A stretch of DNA of 64,000 nucleotides. Source: Bilabrum cf. latius. Lineage: Eukaryota > Bigyra: Bicosoecida > Bigyra > Bicosoecida. This document shows positions 1 to 10,300 of the stretch, piece after piece. The stretch spans positions 620,001 through 684,000 of the forward strand of contig OZ237736.1 of the NCBI GenBank assembly GCA_965178125.1, read 5' to 3'. Every line of letters starts with the position of its first letter. Position 1 is the stretch's first letter. The position numbers were made by a program, and so were the translations under genes. Under the pieces are notes generated by a model. That model saw nothing but the letters and a program-made list of their open reading frames with translations, was not told the DNA's origin and did not search any database.

Positions 1-2
1 GG

Positions 3-65
3 AGGCAAGACGACGACTTGTTCTGTGAGAGCAGTGCTGAAAGCTCTGACAACCCGCCTCCATGA
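3..65 (+). CDS. 3' end of a gene entering from the left edge
   Basis: The first 21 codons in frame 3 read as a short acidic, serine-rich tail ending with ...SDNPPP and TGA at 63-65. Such disordered acidic tails are common at the C-termini of other proteins in this window. The other frames are either closed at once or less protein-like. The product cannot be named from so little, and the frame choice is a judgement from composition only. Confidence 0.3.
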   Translation, partial: RQDDDLFCESSAESSDNPPP

Positions 66-1368
66 GTCTGGGATGGAGGCGCGCTCTCGTTTGCAGTGGC
101 CCCCGTTGCGACGGTTTGCGTTGACGAGCTACTGGAGCTTGAATGCTCGGTTGATTTGCGCGCTTCCCCATCAGCATGAGCTGGTAGACTCAGAGGACGT
201 GCTTCCCACTCTGCCACTGCCAGTTCACCAGAAGCGTAGTTCAGGCAGCAGAATCCAATCGTTGGCGACGCACCAAGGGTGCACTGCAACGATGCCACGC
301 TTGGGGCTTGTTGCACGATCCTGTCAAAGCACCCAGAGCACTCCGAGCGTCTCAGGCTTAGCCTACTAGAGGGTAGCAGTGGAGTACCCCCAAATAATCG
401 AAGCAATTCAAAAGAGCAGCTGGGGCTCGCGTCGACAGCAACCTGCCAGCGCTGCCCATCGCCCTTCGGTGTCCCGCGTCGCTCTGCAGGAGCCAACACC
501 TGTACCCGTGTGCCATGGTCAAGAACTAGAGCAGTGAGTACTTGTGCGACGGATTTCCGGGACAGTGAGCACTTCAATCCTGTTGTAAGGTTGCCAGTCA
601 CTGCAATTGCTGCGCCAAGATGCTGCTAGCAACATTTTACATCATGAGGGTGCACTGCAAAGAATGCTCCTTGTTCTTTTGCCAGAAACCTAATTGGCAC
701 CATGCAGTCTGCAAAGACTCGGGCACAGTAGGCCTAAGTAGCTGTACAGGCACCAAAACTAGCCTTCGCAAGAGGCTTTTCTAAAGCTATCGATGGAGCC
801 AGCCTTTGGATTGTCAGTGCTTAAATACAATAAAATATCCTGACGCACAATATTTCTGGCAACAGGCACTACCGAGTCTGCAAGAGGGAACTGAACGAAA
901 GGAATCAAATCAAGATGATCTTCATCTTCGGCTCCCGCCGGCGTCACGGTGCCGGTGGGTGCTCCAACTGGAGGCACATACCACCGCCTTTTACTTGCGA
1001 GCCCGCATCTATCCCCTTGTACAAACAAGCACCTATGTCATTGATTCTTAAGCATGAAAGCTCGGGCGGGCTAGCTTCATTCCTTTCCCGCGACTCGCGC
1101 TAGCCCTTTATGCATACGCCCGAGACGATGTAGGCGAGACCTCTTCGATGGCCTGCCCCGGTGATGGCTAGTCCTCATCCTTGTGTCCTCCTCCTCGTCC
1201 CGCACCCCAGCTGCCAGACCGGTCAAATGCAATAGTACGGACTACCCAGCACTGGCACTGGCTGACTGCCCGCTAACTTTTCAATGATGTTGTTTATGTG
1301 CCCATGGTACAGTCTAGTGTAGCAAGGCAACTAACTGCCCATGCCAAGCCAACTGCCGCGATCCATCT
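66..1368. other. Region without a firmly supported gene
   Basis: Several short open stretches exist if TAG is read as sense, but none has a recognisable domain. The best is on the minus strand from about 1028 down to TGA at 651, containing an acidic stretch (GAEDEDHLDLIPF). It could be the last exon of a small gene whose first exon is not clear. On the plus strand two overlapping frames stay open (to TGA at 535 and to about 650), so neither can be preferred. No repeats or RNA genes were seen. Confidence 0.3.
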
Positions 1369-2421
1369 TCAAAGCCTGCTTGCTTTGACGACAAACAAAG
1401 GGTCACATCGAGTACTACTTGGGAGGCCGAAAAGCTCCGGGCCTACACTCGTCAGGTCCCAGGCCTCGATCGGGCCCCAATGCAGCACCTGCGTGGTGCT
1501 GTCACTGCCTCCACCCCCACCCTCTGCATCCGCAACCGATACTGAGCTACTCTCGATACCACCCGCATCATCCGTCTAAGAAGTATCACCAGAAAATCGG
1601 ATCACATCGGCAGCGTAACAAATCTTCTCGGCGAGTCCGAATTCCAGCCAAGGCCTCACCGATTGGGTGGGAAAGCAGCGACTCGATACTGCGGCCATTA
1701 GGACGCCGCCCGGGCGAAGAAGCAACCCTGCTTCCCGCACCACTTGGAGAGGATGTGTAAGGTATTCAATGCTTAAGCTGCACGTTACAACGTCCAATGT
1801 GCTATCGCTGATTCCGGTAGCTGCCCCGAGGGATGCAGGGATTTGCCCTGGCCCCTTCGATTCAAGGGGTACGTACCGGCCCCGTGCTCGTCCATTGTTG
1901 GAACTCGTGGCACTCGGTTCGTGTTCGCGCCATGAAGCCTTGTCGTTCAAATCTAGTACCGTCCATCTGCCGCAATGACCTGGCAAGTCATGCAGAAGCG
2001 GGTTCGCCTATAATTCCTTCGCATTCATCCCTACCCCCACGCAGAGGGATCTACAATGAGCCTGCTTAGCCGCAACAACACTAGGCCAATCCTCCGAGGT
2101 GCAGCCAAAATAGTGGCTCGGATAGTGTGAAGTCCAGCTAGAGCAAAGATCTAAAGCTCGCAGACCATCAGAAGCGCCCTCTTGCAACCTCAAAAACTCA
2201 TCATCATAGAACTATTTAAGACCTGCCTAGGACAGTTCATCGATGTGATGAACACCAATGCGAGGGGACGAATAGAACTCTGGATCTGGCAGCGCATCAG
2301 CCCTATGCAGTTCGCTGTATGCCCACGAGTCAACCGCCTGAATGTGCTCCTGCACTACCTATCTTAGGCAAACTCGGCTGGATCTTAGTATCATCTGTGC
2401 TTCATGTCGCGCACGATTCAT
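1369..2421 (-). CDS. SAM-dependent methyltransferase (Methyltransf_11 type)
   Basis: A single 351-codon reading frame gives a complete class I methyltransferase of the type found in plants, algae and bacteria. Visible motifs in order: PEFYSSPRIGVHHID, motif I LDLCSSWTSHYP, GVGMNAKEL, the VVTCSLSIEYLTHP strand with LLLRPGG, and RCFPTQSV. The C-terminal tail ends in a family-like CDPLFVVKASRL before TGA at 1369. Five in-frame TAG codons (2359, 2227, 2212, 2008, 1576) interrupt it under the standard code; TGA and TAA are absent. Reading TAG as Gln gives LKQFYDD and KELQANP, which suit the family. The substrate is unknown. The gene starts 103 bp from the divergent gene at 2525. Confidence 0.87.
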
Positions 2422-2524
2422 TACTGATGACTTTTGAGCCGCCTCGCAAGTGGCGCCGCGCACAGTGGGAGTAGTTCCGTTTTCTTCCGTTGGTGGTGAA
2501 TCAAACCCGGAGCTATCAAATAGC

Positions 2525-3043
2525 ATGCAGTCACGTTTGTGCTGGGATTTCGATGTTCCGTCGTGTAATTTAGGGAAAGTAGGCGTTGGTGGCGAAGGAA
2601 AGTCCGGCGAAATCGACCCTTGGTTTTTGGTTCCGCATGAGCACCTCCTGCGCCCTTCGGCTGAGACGTCAGATCCGAGGGCGGAACGGCCAAGAAAACA
2701 ACCAACAAAGCAGAAAGAGCTACCTGCAACTCGATCCGGGGAAAGGAGGCGGAAAAGCCGGGAATCAGCATCCAAAGCTGCTGTGCCTGTTCTGGCCACG
2801 GCTTCGAGCAGGTCTCGCCCACCGCGCAAGCCACGATCCACCGCCTCCGAGGACGACATCAAGGAAAAACTTCGATTGCATAACCTCAAGCTGGCGCGGT
2901 AGAGCTCCCGATCCTCTTTTGAACCCAGGCACAAGAACACATCTGGCATTAAGGCCTGGGAGCGAGCGACCGGAAGGCAGTACGACAAGCTGTCCATGCG
3001 GGAACGAGCGCGGGCCAACAGGGAAATTGATATGCTATCGTGA
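2525..3043 (+). CDS. Small basic hypothetical protein
   Basis: A 172-residue protein starts at ATG 2525 and ends at TGA 3041, with one TAG sense codon at 2900. The centre is rich in Arg, Lys and Ser (RSGERRRKSRES) and looks disordered. The C-terminal 60 residues are more ordered and charged (SEDDIKEKLRLHNLKLAR, then IKAWERATGRQYDKLSMRER). That final motif looks like a short conserved helix pair, but I cannot assign a family. The gene is divergent from the methyltransferase. Coding status rests on continuity through TAG to a proper TGA and on natural-looking composition. Confidence 0.55.
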
Positions 3044-3170
3044 AGCTTATTGATACGGCCGCGGCGAAGGTCTGGGTTTTGCCACTGCTGAAATAGTCCG
3101 GGAACACAATGGTCTCAGCTGCACTCATCTGGCAGTGGTGAATCCATCGTGACAGCTGGCATGGCATGCA

Positions 3171-5386
3171 TCAAATGGCGATGGACATCAGACCCTCGCA
3201 GTGTGGGCACGGGCCTTTGAGACGCCCCAGCGCACTCGTGCTCGCCTTGTTCGCCTCTAGCCAGACCTGCAGGTGCTCCAAGTGCATCCAGCTGTGGCAC
3301 TGGCTGCACTGCAGGCACTCGTCACTTCCAGCAGTGCTGCGCTCATCAATGCCTCCAAAGCACAAAATGCAGACTCGCAGTTCATCGTTTGATACTACGG
3401 GCGGCTCTGAGCTTGGAGATGAGCCGATGTGTGCATCTGCCCCTGCCCCTTGCGAGCCTCGTGCGGCTGTCCCCGAATGCACTGAGGAAGAGAGGCGTGC
3501 AGCTGCAGGTGCATCTGCGCCAATCCTCCCAAGTGCGCTTGTGGAGGCAGGCCCCGAGGAGCCGGGCTCGGCAAGCAACGGTCGTGGGACCGTGCTGCCC
3601 ATCAGTCGTGGGACCGTGCTGCCCATCAGTCGTGGGACCGTGCTGCCCATCAGTCGTGGGACCGTGCTGCCCATCAGTCGTGGGACCGTGCTGCCCATCA
3701 GTCGTGGGACCGTGCTGCCCATCAGTCGTGGGACCGTGCTGCCCATCAGTCCTGCGGGTGAAGCCGCATCGCCCGCCTATCGTGGATTCAGCTTGCCCGC
3801 TGCTTCGATCACGTCCAGAAGGCATGCAGTGGCGTCCGCGTGCAGCCGGCGCATGACCAGACTGCGTGGAGCGGGGCGTCATGACAAACATGAAAATGCT
3901 CGTGGTAAATACGATAGAGTCAACGAAGAGCGTCTCATGTGTGTGGGAGCATATCAACTGGGATTGCTGCAGCGATGGTGCGGCATTCTTGGGGGCGCCA
4001 ATCGGGCGGTTGGTTGGAGCCGGGTGGGCTCATAGCGTCAGATATGGCTAACTCACCCAAGAAATCGGTCCACTGCCGGCTGTAAGCCGCAGCTCGGGTC
4101 CGGTCCGGGTCCGGGCACTGGACCGGCATGCTTTGCAGACCCAGCAGGCACTGAAGGCCGAGGGCAGCTGCCAGGAAAAATGGGGGGCATCGCCCGGAGG
4201 GCAGCGCCTGCGAGGCAGCTGCGGTGCGACCGCGCCCTAGACAAAGCAGCTCGTTCATTGGAAGAGATGCTGCCTCCCACAGTCTCTGTCCGGGCACGCT
4301 TCGCATCCCCTCCGATCGCACCCCCTTCACCGAGGCTGGATGCCTCTCCGCCTTTGCCTGCGGGCCGTCCAGTTCCGGTTGGGGCTCCTGACAGAAGCTC
4401 GCCGAGAGCGACCACGTCGGGCAGCAGCAACTGGGACAGGTCCAGTGTGACGAGCACTTCCAGTGAGCTACCTGCTCTCGTTCGTGTGCGGAGGGAATGA
4501 TGTGCATGGGATGGGGGCGTCGGCGATGAATGCCTCGACCGGTGGGTTCGAGCGAGGGGCAGCCGTGCCGTGGGCGAGCATCGGAAGCCAGACCAGAACA
4601 GCAGCGAGGCAACTTACGCTCACCGATTGGAATGTGGATGTGCGCATACGGCACCTGGCCCACTCGCAGGGGAGCATCGTCTTCATCCGCTACATGTGGC
4701 TCGTATGCTGCCTGAGTGCTGATGGCTGCGGAAAAGAGGTCGCACGCGTCTAGTCCGATGCCCGCGTCCTGGTCTTGGCTTGCTGCTGATGTTACAACTT
4801 GTTCTTGTAATATGGCCACGCTATAGCTCAGTCTCCATTCGCGAGGGCTGCCAAGACTATCCCGAACCATCGATAGGCACGCAAGGTCGTCGGCCCAAGA
4901 AGGTGCCAATCGCTGCTCCGCTATGCAAGCGCACACCAAGCTGAAAGGTAGATCGTTTGATACAGAGTCGCCTGCAAGAAATCGTTGCGGGACCCCGACC
5001 TGGAAGCCTCCAATATTGAAATCTATGCTTGTGCAGCCTATGCTTGCTCGGTTCAGCGTACCCTTATCGATTCGCGCCAGTACCGTCACACGAACAGGCC
5101 GAACATAAGATAATATATCAAATGATACGCACAAAACCTGCTGCAACAGCTTGGTTGGCCGTGGAGGTGCGCATATTCGAACTGGATTCAAAGCAAACCC
5201 GGCCAGACGCGCCCAGACGAGCTCTTCAAACTCCAACGACTCGCAAGTGTCCATGAACTCATGCCATGCACGAAATACGACGCGCAGATTTTGTCTAGGT
5301 TGTTGCGTAAGATCAATAGACGCAATTATTGGGATGTGTTCGTCACATTGCTGCCATTGCTGCCGAACGCGCCAAGCAGCGGCCAT
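3171..5386 (-). CDS. Large protein with C-terminal RING/PHD-like zinc finger (FANCL- or SLX1-like end)
   Basis: Three exons are proposed: 5386-4624, 4471-4057 and 3861-3171. The introns have good GT-AG ends (donors GGTGAGC and GGGTGAGTTAG) and compatible phases. The 622-residue product has little recognisable similarity for most of its length. It ends in a zinc finger of the form C-x2-C ... CLQCSQCHSWMHLEHL ... GPCPHC, resembling the RING/PHD ends of FANCL E3 ligases and of SLX1. No GIY-YIG nuclease motif is visible, which disfavours SLX1. A seven-copy 24-bp repeat adds MGSTVPRL repeats before the finger. One TAG sense codon lies at 3777. The proposed ATG is only 10 bp from the divergent reductase ATG, so the true start may be further in (next Met at 5254). 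Confidence 0.6.
3583..3750. repeat. 24-bp coding minisatellite, 7 perfect copies
   Basis: Seven identical 24-bp units (cgtgggaccgtgctgcccat plus cagt) run head to tail. Because 24 is divisible by three, the array keeps the frame in the minus-strand zinc-finger gene, encoding repeats of MGSTVPRL. Perfect identity of all units suggests recent expansion or active homogenisation. Confidence 0.97.
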
Positions 5387-5396
5387 AGAATAGGAT

Positions 5397-6363
5397 ATGG
5401 CAGCAGCGTCTCGGGCCGGGCTTAAGTTGGCAAAGCTGTTTGGGGTGGCTGGCAAGCGAGTGCTTGTCACCGGCGGGGGGCGTGGGATTGGCGAAATGAT
5501 TGCAACCACATTTGTTGAGAATGGCTGTGACGTCTACATTTCCTCAAGATCAGCTGATGCATTGGAAAAGAAGGCCGAAGAATTAAATTCGCTTGGATCG
5601 GGCAGTTGCACAGCGATCCCAGCGGATCTAAGCAAGGGTGAGGGCTGCTCGCACTGTGCGTGCCGGCAGAATAAAAAAGTACCGCGCGCTTACTCCATGC
5701 ATTCGCACTGTGTCCCGACACATGTTGGCTGCAATGATCGCAGAGTCTGGGTGCTTAGATCTTGCCAAGTAGCTGTCTGCGAAAACAGACAAGCTTGACG
5801 TGCTCATCAACAACGCCGGCACGAGCTGGGGCGAGCCCCTGGAGAAGTACCAGGAGAAGGGCTGGGACAGGTGCCTGGCACTCAATTTGAAGGGTGTGTT
5901 CACAACTACACGCGCGCTGCTGCCACTCCTCGACAAGGCGAGCACCGCGGAGGACCCTGCCCGGGTGATCAACATTGGCTCCGTGGCCGGCCTGCAGCCG
6001 CAGCCAGTCCCGACGTACGCCTACGACGCAAGCAAGGCAGCCGTGCACAGCCTCACGCGCAAGCTGGCGTCTGAATTTTGTGACCGCAGAGCGGACGGAG
6101 GCCACAGGATTACCGTGAATGCGATTGCCCCCGGGTACGTCCCCTCCTCGATGTCGCAGCAGCTGCTCACCTACGTCGGCAAGGAGGTGATCGAGCAGGG
6201 TATCCCTATGGGCAGGCTGGGTGCCCCGGAAGACATGGGGGGTGCGGCGGTGTACTTGGCTTCCAAGGCAGGCAGCTGGGTCACTGGACACATCCTGACT
6301 GTAGATGGCGGCGCCATCGGCGCTGTGCCAATCAGCATGGTCGGCGGGAGCGCAGCCCTGTAA
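5397..6363 (+). CDS. Short-chain dehydrogenase/reductase, RhlG/3-oxoacyl reductase-like
   Basis: Exons 5397-5637 and 5759-6363 are joined over a 121-nt intron and give 281 residues, normal for a classical SDR. The Rossmann motif is VLVTGGGRGIG near residue 25. NNAGTSWGEP follows, then INIGSVAG with the catalytic Ser region, and the YDASK Tyr-Lys pair. The segment PGYVPSSMS is close to RhlG-type reductases. These NADPH enzymes reduce 3-oxo groups; the substrate here is not certain. One TAG at 5770, just after the splice junction, falls in a helix where relatives commonly have Glu or Gln. The stop is TAA. The start is 10 bp from the divergent zinc-finger gene. Confidence 0.9.
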
Positions 6364-6516
6364 GCCGGCTGATGCCAGGGATCTACCGGAATTGCTCCTA
6401 CAGAATATGATGCCATGACTGAAGGCTTATAAGTCTCATGTGGAGGTACCGCCAACTATGGAAGGCCATCGCAATCACACTTAGGACGAACCTTCGAACG
6501 GAAAGACCACGAAACA

Positions 6517-7122
6517 TCAGCTTGTGCGACCAACTCGCCCAATGCGATCCAGAACGAACCACAAATCCTCCCCAATCGTTGGCTGAGTCGCTGTGCACCG
6601 CATTATCTTAGCCTGCCGCAAAGAAATATAGCTGAACTATACGTAGACCGTGCGTAACTGCGTCATTGGCGGCTTGTGGTCACGCTACAGTGTCAAACAA
6701 TAGGACACGTCGGAGCCTACGCCTTCGGCAGTTTGTTCTACTCCCGTATTGACCAAGACGTCAACACTGGCCATCAAACATGGAACTGTATCCAGGTAAG
6801 GAATCATTAATATTGACTTCCAGAGCTTTGATGTTAACACAATGTCCAAGGGAGCGAATACGAAACGATGATCCGCCGCTGATGCCTCGCAGGCCGAGAC
6901 CAAGGCAGGATTCACGCGATGCTGATGTGTCCGCTCATAATCACGATTAGGACTCCAGACAGAATCCTTGAAGGCAACGAGAATGTTTCCCTCTGGACAG
7001 ATATGCCAGTAGCAGCTGGAAGCCCAGTTTCTCTGCGAGAAAACCTCAGCCGCGCACCGCGTAGTCAGCTGATGGGGCAATCCAGGAAATGGCGGGATGT
7101 GCCGGCCGTGCTAGCAAATCAT
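6517..7122 (-). CDS. Hypothetical protein
   Basis: A frame from ATG 7122 to TGA 6517 gives 201 residues when TAG (7111, 6685, 6637) is read as sense. The product has mixed, globular-looking composition (for example VFAPLDIVLTSKLW and TIGEDLWFVLDRIGRV), but no family is recognised. An upstream exon from ATG 7261 ending at 7154 is possible, using TAG-GTATGC as donor and a 43-nt intron, so the true start is unsure. It ends 153 bp from the convergent reductase gene. Confidence 0.4.
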
Positions 7123-7374
7123 CAAAATAATGAATTCAAAGTGCTATGCATACCTATACAAGCGGGTGAGTTTTGTTCGCTGCCCGTGATATCATACTGC
7201 AGGATAGGATCTCCTGCCAAACCTCTTGTCCGCAAATCGGGGGGGAACCGATGGCGGGCATCTGATCCTTGCTTCCTGGTCATAGATAGCAAGCACCAAA
7301 AGCTCATTGAGTATAGGTTTCATGCTCTGCCCGACTGCTCCAGAGCAGCTAGAGCAAATGCTTGACACTCGCAG

Positions 7375-10300
7375 TTGCACTTGTGTTGCACGAGCTACCG
7401 CAAGCCTTTTCTCCATTTCACAGGAGATTTTGAGTATACCGCAAGGCTGTCTCAAACCAAGTATGGCAGCACAGAATGTCTTTGGGCCGGCGGATACAAG
7501 GAGAATGTTTCAATTCGCGTGCACGCGTCGCCCCACAGGAGCCTCCAGCGAACATTTGGATACGCAAGTAGGAACCGCGCAAGAGACAAGTGGCACTGCA
7601 GTGCCTCGAGTTACGTAAATGGCATCGATAACTCCAGTTCTACCAAGCGGGAGCTCACAAGACAACGGTCGTTTCCGAATCGGGCGAGCGGTAAAGATTG
7701 CAAGACTACGTATCGCTGTGGTGCGTAGGTATCGCGGTGGAAGCACCAATAGGACATTTTCAGGCTAGCAGATGCAGGAAACATCGGAGCACATCCATCA
7801 TGGCGATTCTTGCATCGTTTTGCATGCGCGTTTGGCGAGGCGTCATACCTGGCACAGCTCGCCCTGCCTGCCGCACCGTCTGCTTCGGCTGGCACTGCGA
7901 GTGGAAACAGTCTCGAGGTGAGCAGCAGGTGGGGCTAGCCTGCGTCTGCGGCACAGCTGACGTACCGCAGCCCGCCTCGGAGCAAAGCAGGGCGACCCGG
8001 CCTGCGCGCGGACCCGTTCTCCGTGCAAGAGGATAGGCAGAATCTGCCCCCACCCGCACTAGTGGCATACACTGTGGCTCTGCTGGCAGCAGTGCTGACC
8101 CGGAATGATACTCCCCTGGTCGTTGTTCGAGGAGTGGTTGATGCGTGCTTCGGGCTAGCGCCATCTTGGCGAAGGAGGCATGCAGCTGCAGCTGCTGCCA
8201 GGCGATTCGCCCGCATGGAGGAGGAGCAGGTGCAGGAGGCAGCGGGGGAGGGGTTCGCAACGGTTGGAGGGTCGGCCTGGCAGTCTCAAACCGCAAATAT
8301 CTTCCTTGCGGACGATTCCATCGGAGATCTGGCCGCCGCTTGGGTGAGCGCTCCGGGCGCCGCGGTGCATGCACGAGAAGAATCAGGTGAATGGGACGTC
8401 AGTCGACTCTCGCCACGGCCTGTGTCTCCGCACCATGCTGCAAGGCCCATGCCCACAGCGATTCAGCGAGTGGCAGAAGCCAGGGAGCCTCCTAGCCCGC
8501 AGCTGGCCCCCTTCTTCCTCCAGCCCAACTCGGTGTTCAGGCTGCTGCGGTGGGCCATCGGGGCCCCTAGAGCCAGGTCTGTGCTGCAAACTTTAGGAGT
8601 GGACGCCCCATCTCCGGCACGGGTCGGCGATAGGATAGAAACACTGGGGCCTGCCGCCACGGCTGCCTGCGAAGGCGCCTGCGATGGTTATGCCGGGATC
8701 GGTTGCGGTTTGCAGCGCACCGATGGCAGCAGCAGTAGCGAGGACGTTGACGTGCGTCGAAGCCATCGCACTGCGGTGCTTTTATCGGCCGCGCACGCCG
8801 GGTTGCTTGCCCCACAGGATAGGCACGCGCTACGCCTGGTCGACCCATGGACGTCTTGGAATGCAGTCAAGCTCAGACGAGCTGCACAGGCTGCTGCATC
8901 GATGGCCAGCCCAAGCCCGAGCGAGCTGACCGAGCGCAGTGAACGAGAGAAAGTGTCCCCTCCGACAGGAAGCGGCCACAATAGCGCGCATATATGCCTG
9001 CCATCCGATACAACTGGCGTTCATGCAGGCTGCGAGGACAAAAGTGACGCCGAAAGCGCGTTCTTCCCGCGCATGCGACGCAAGCAGATGCAGGCACAGC
9101 TGGACCGCCTCCGCATGCAGCAGCTGGCCGAGGCTGACGAGGACCTGAACGAGCTCAGTGCAGGCAAAGGCTCTCCTGCAATCTCCGACAAGCGCATTGG
9201 TCCCGACAGCGTGCACACCATGCTGACATCGGGGCAGTGGAAAAGGTACGGAGGGATCAGGCTGCCGAGGTCAGAGCGACTCGGCAGCGGTCGCCGACTG
9301 CTCACCACCGATGAGGCCCAGGAGTACGTGCTGATCAGCCTGCTCAACAAGGCTAGTGGTTCGCGATACGGTGCACTGGCAGGCGACGATGAGGCGGGGC
9401 CGCAGGACATCGGCGGTGGGTCTGGCGTGCTTGGACTTCGGTACCGGCAGGTCGGCGTGAACGACATCGTGAGCAGCAGCGAGGACGAAGGCAGTGGCAG
9501 CGAGAGCGACGGGGGTTCTTCCGGGCTGCGGCGTAGAGGAAAGCGAGGGGTCGTGGACCAGGACGTGGCCGATGCGCTCCCTCCGGCGCAAGGTAGGCTT
9601 CTCTCACGGTACCGCCAAGGTTCCACGCACGACCCAGCTGATGTGGTCGCAGGATACAAGTCAGGACAAAGTAGCACTCGGCAAGCGTTACCAAGCCAAG
9701 CAGCAGGGATGAGCCGAGTGAGGAGCAACTCGGCAACAGAACGATTCGCCACAGGTGCAGCCGCGGGTGCAGGGGCAACACCTGCAGTCGATCGCTACGA
9801 GCTCCGACCGAGTCATGCCAAGACCTACGATTGCGAGCGTGCCAGTGAAAGCAATGAGAGCACCGTCTTGTATGAGCTTGTGCTGTCGATAATAAAGTTT
9901 GGGGGACCCTGGCTGCTGAGCTCGCAGGTGCTGACAGGAGCTGTGACTCTGCTACAGATGTCGGCCAAGGCTGCTGAGCGCACGTTTCTGCTGCAGCTGC
10001 TGCACAGCTTGTACAATCCCCGCCCGCGCGATCTGCGGGGCTGGTCAACCTGGAGGAAGCGGAGGCTGAGGGCGAAGAAGACCGAGTCGGTGGCGCCGGG
10101 CTACAGATCCACGGCGGCAGCATCACGTGTATCGGATTCACACCGCTCTTATAGGCATGAGCCTGTCACCTTCAACGGGAAGACAGCACCAACGTCACCA
10201 CGTGGATCACACGCGAGCAACACTCACTAGCGTACAGATGAGCAGCAGATGTAGCCGCCTGCTCTTGCGGCAGCAGCCACTCTGTCGCACGAGAGCTCGC

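Noticed and set aside
3166-4035. Plus-strand open frame of 289 residues with a repeated octapeptide
   Set aside because: It is antisense to the zinc-finger gene, whose Cys/His pattern, splice sites and TGA make the minus strand the better choice. The repeat keeps several frames open.
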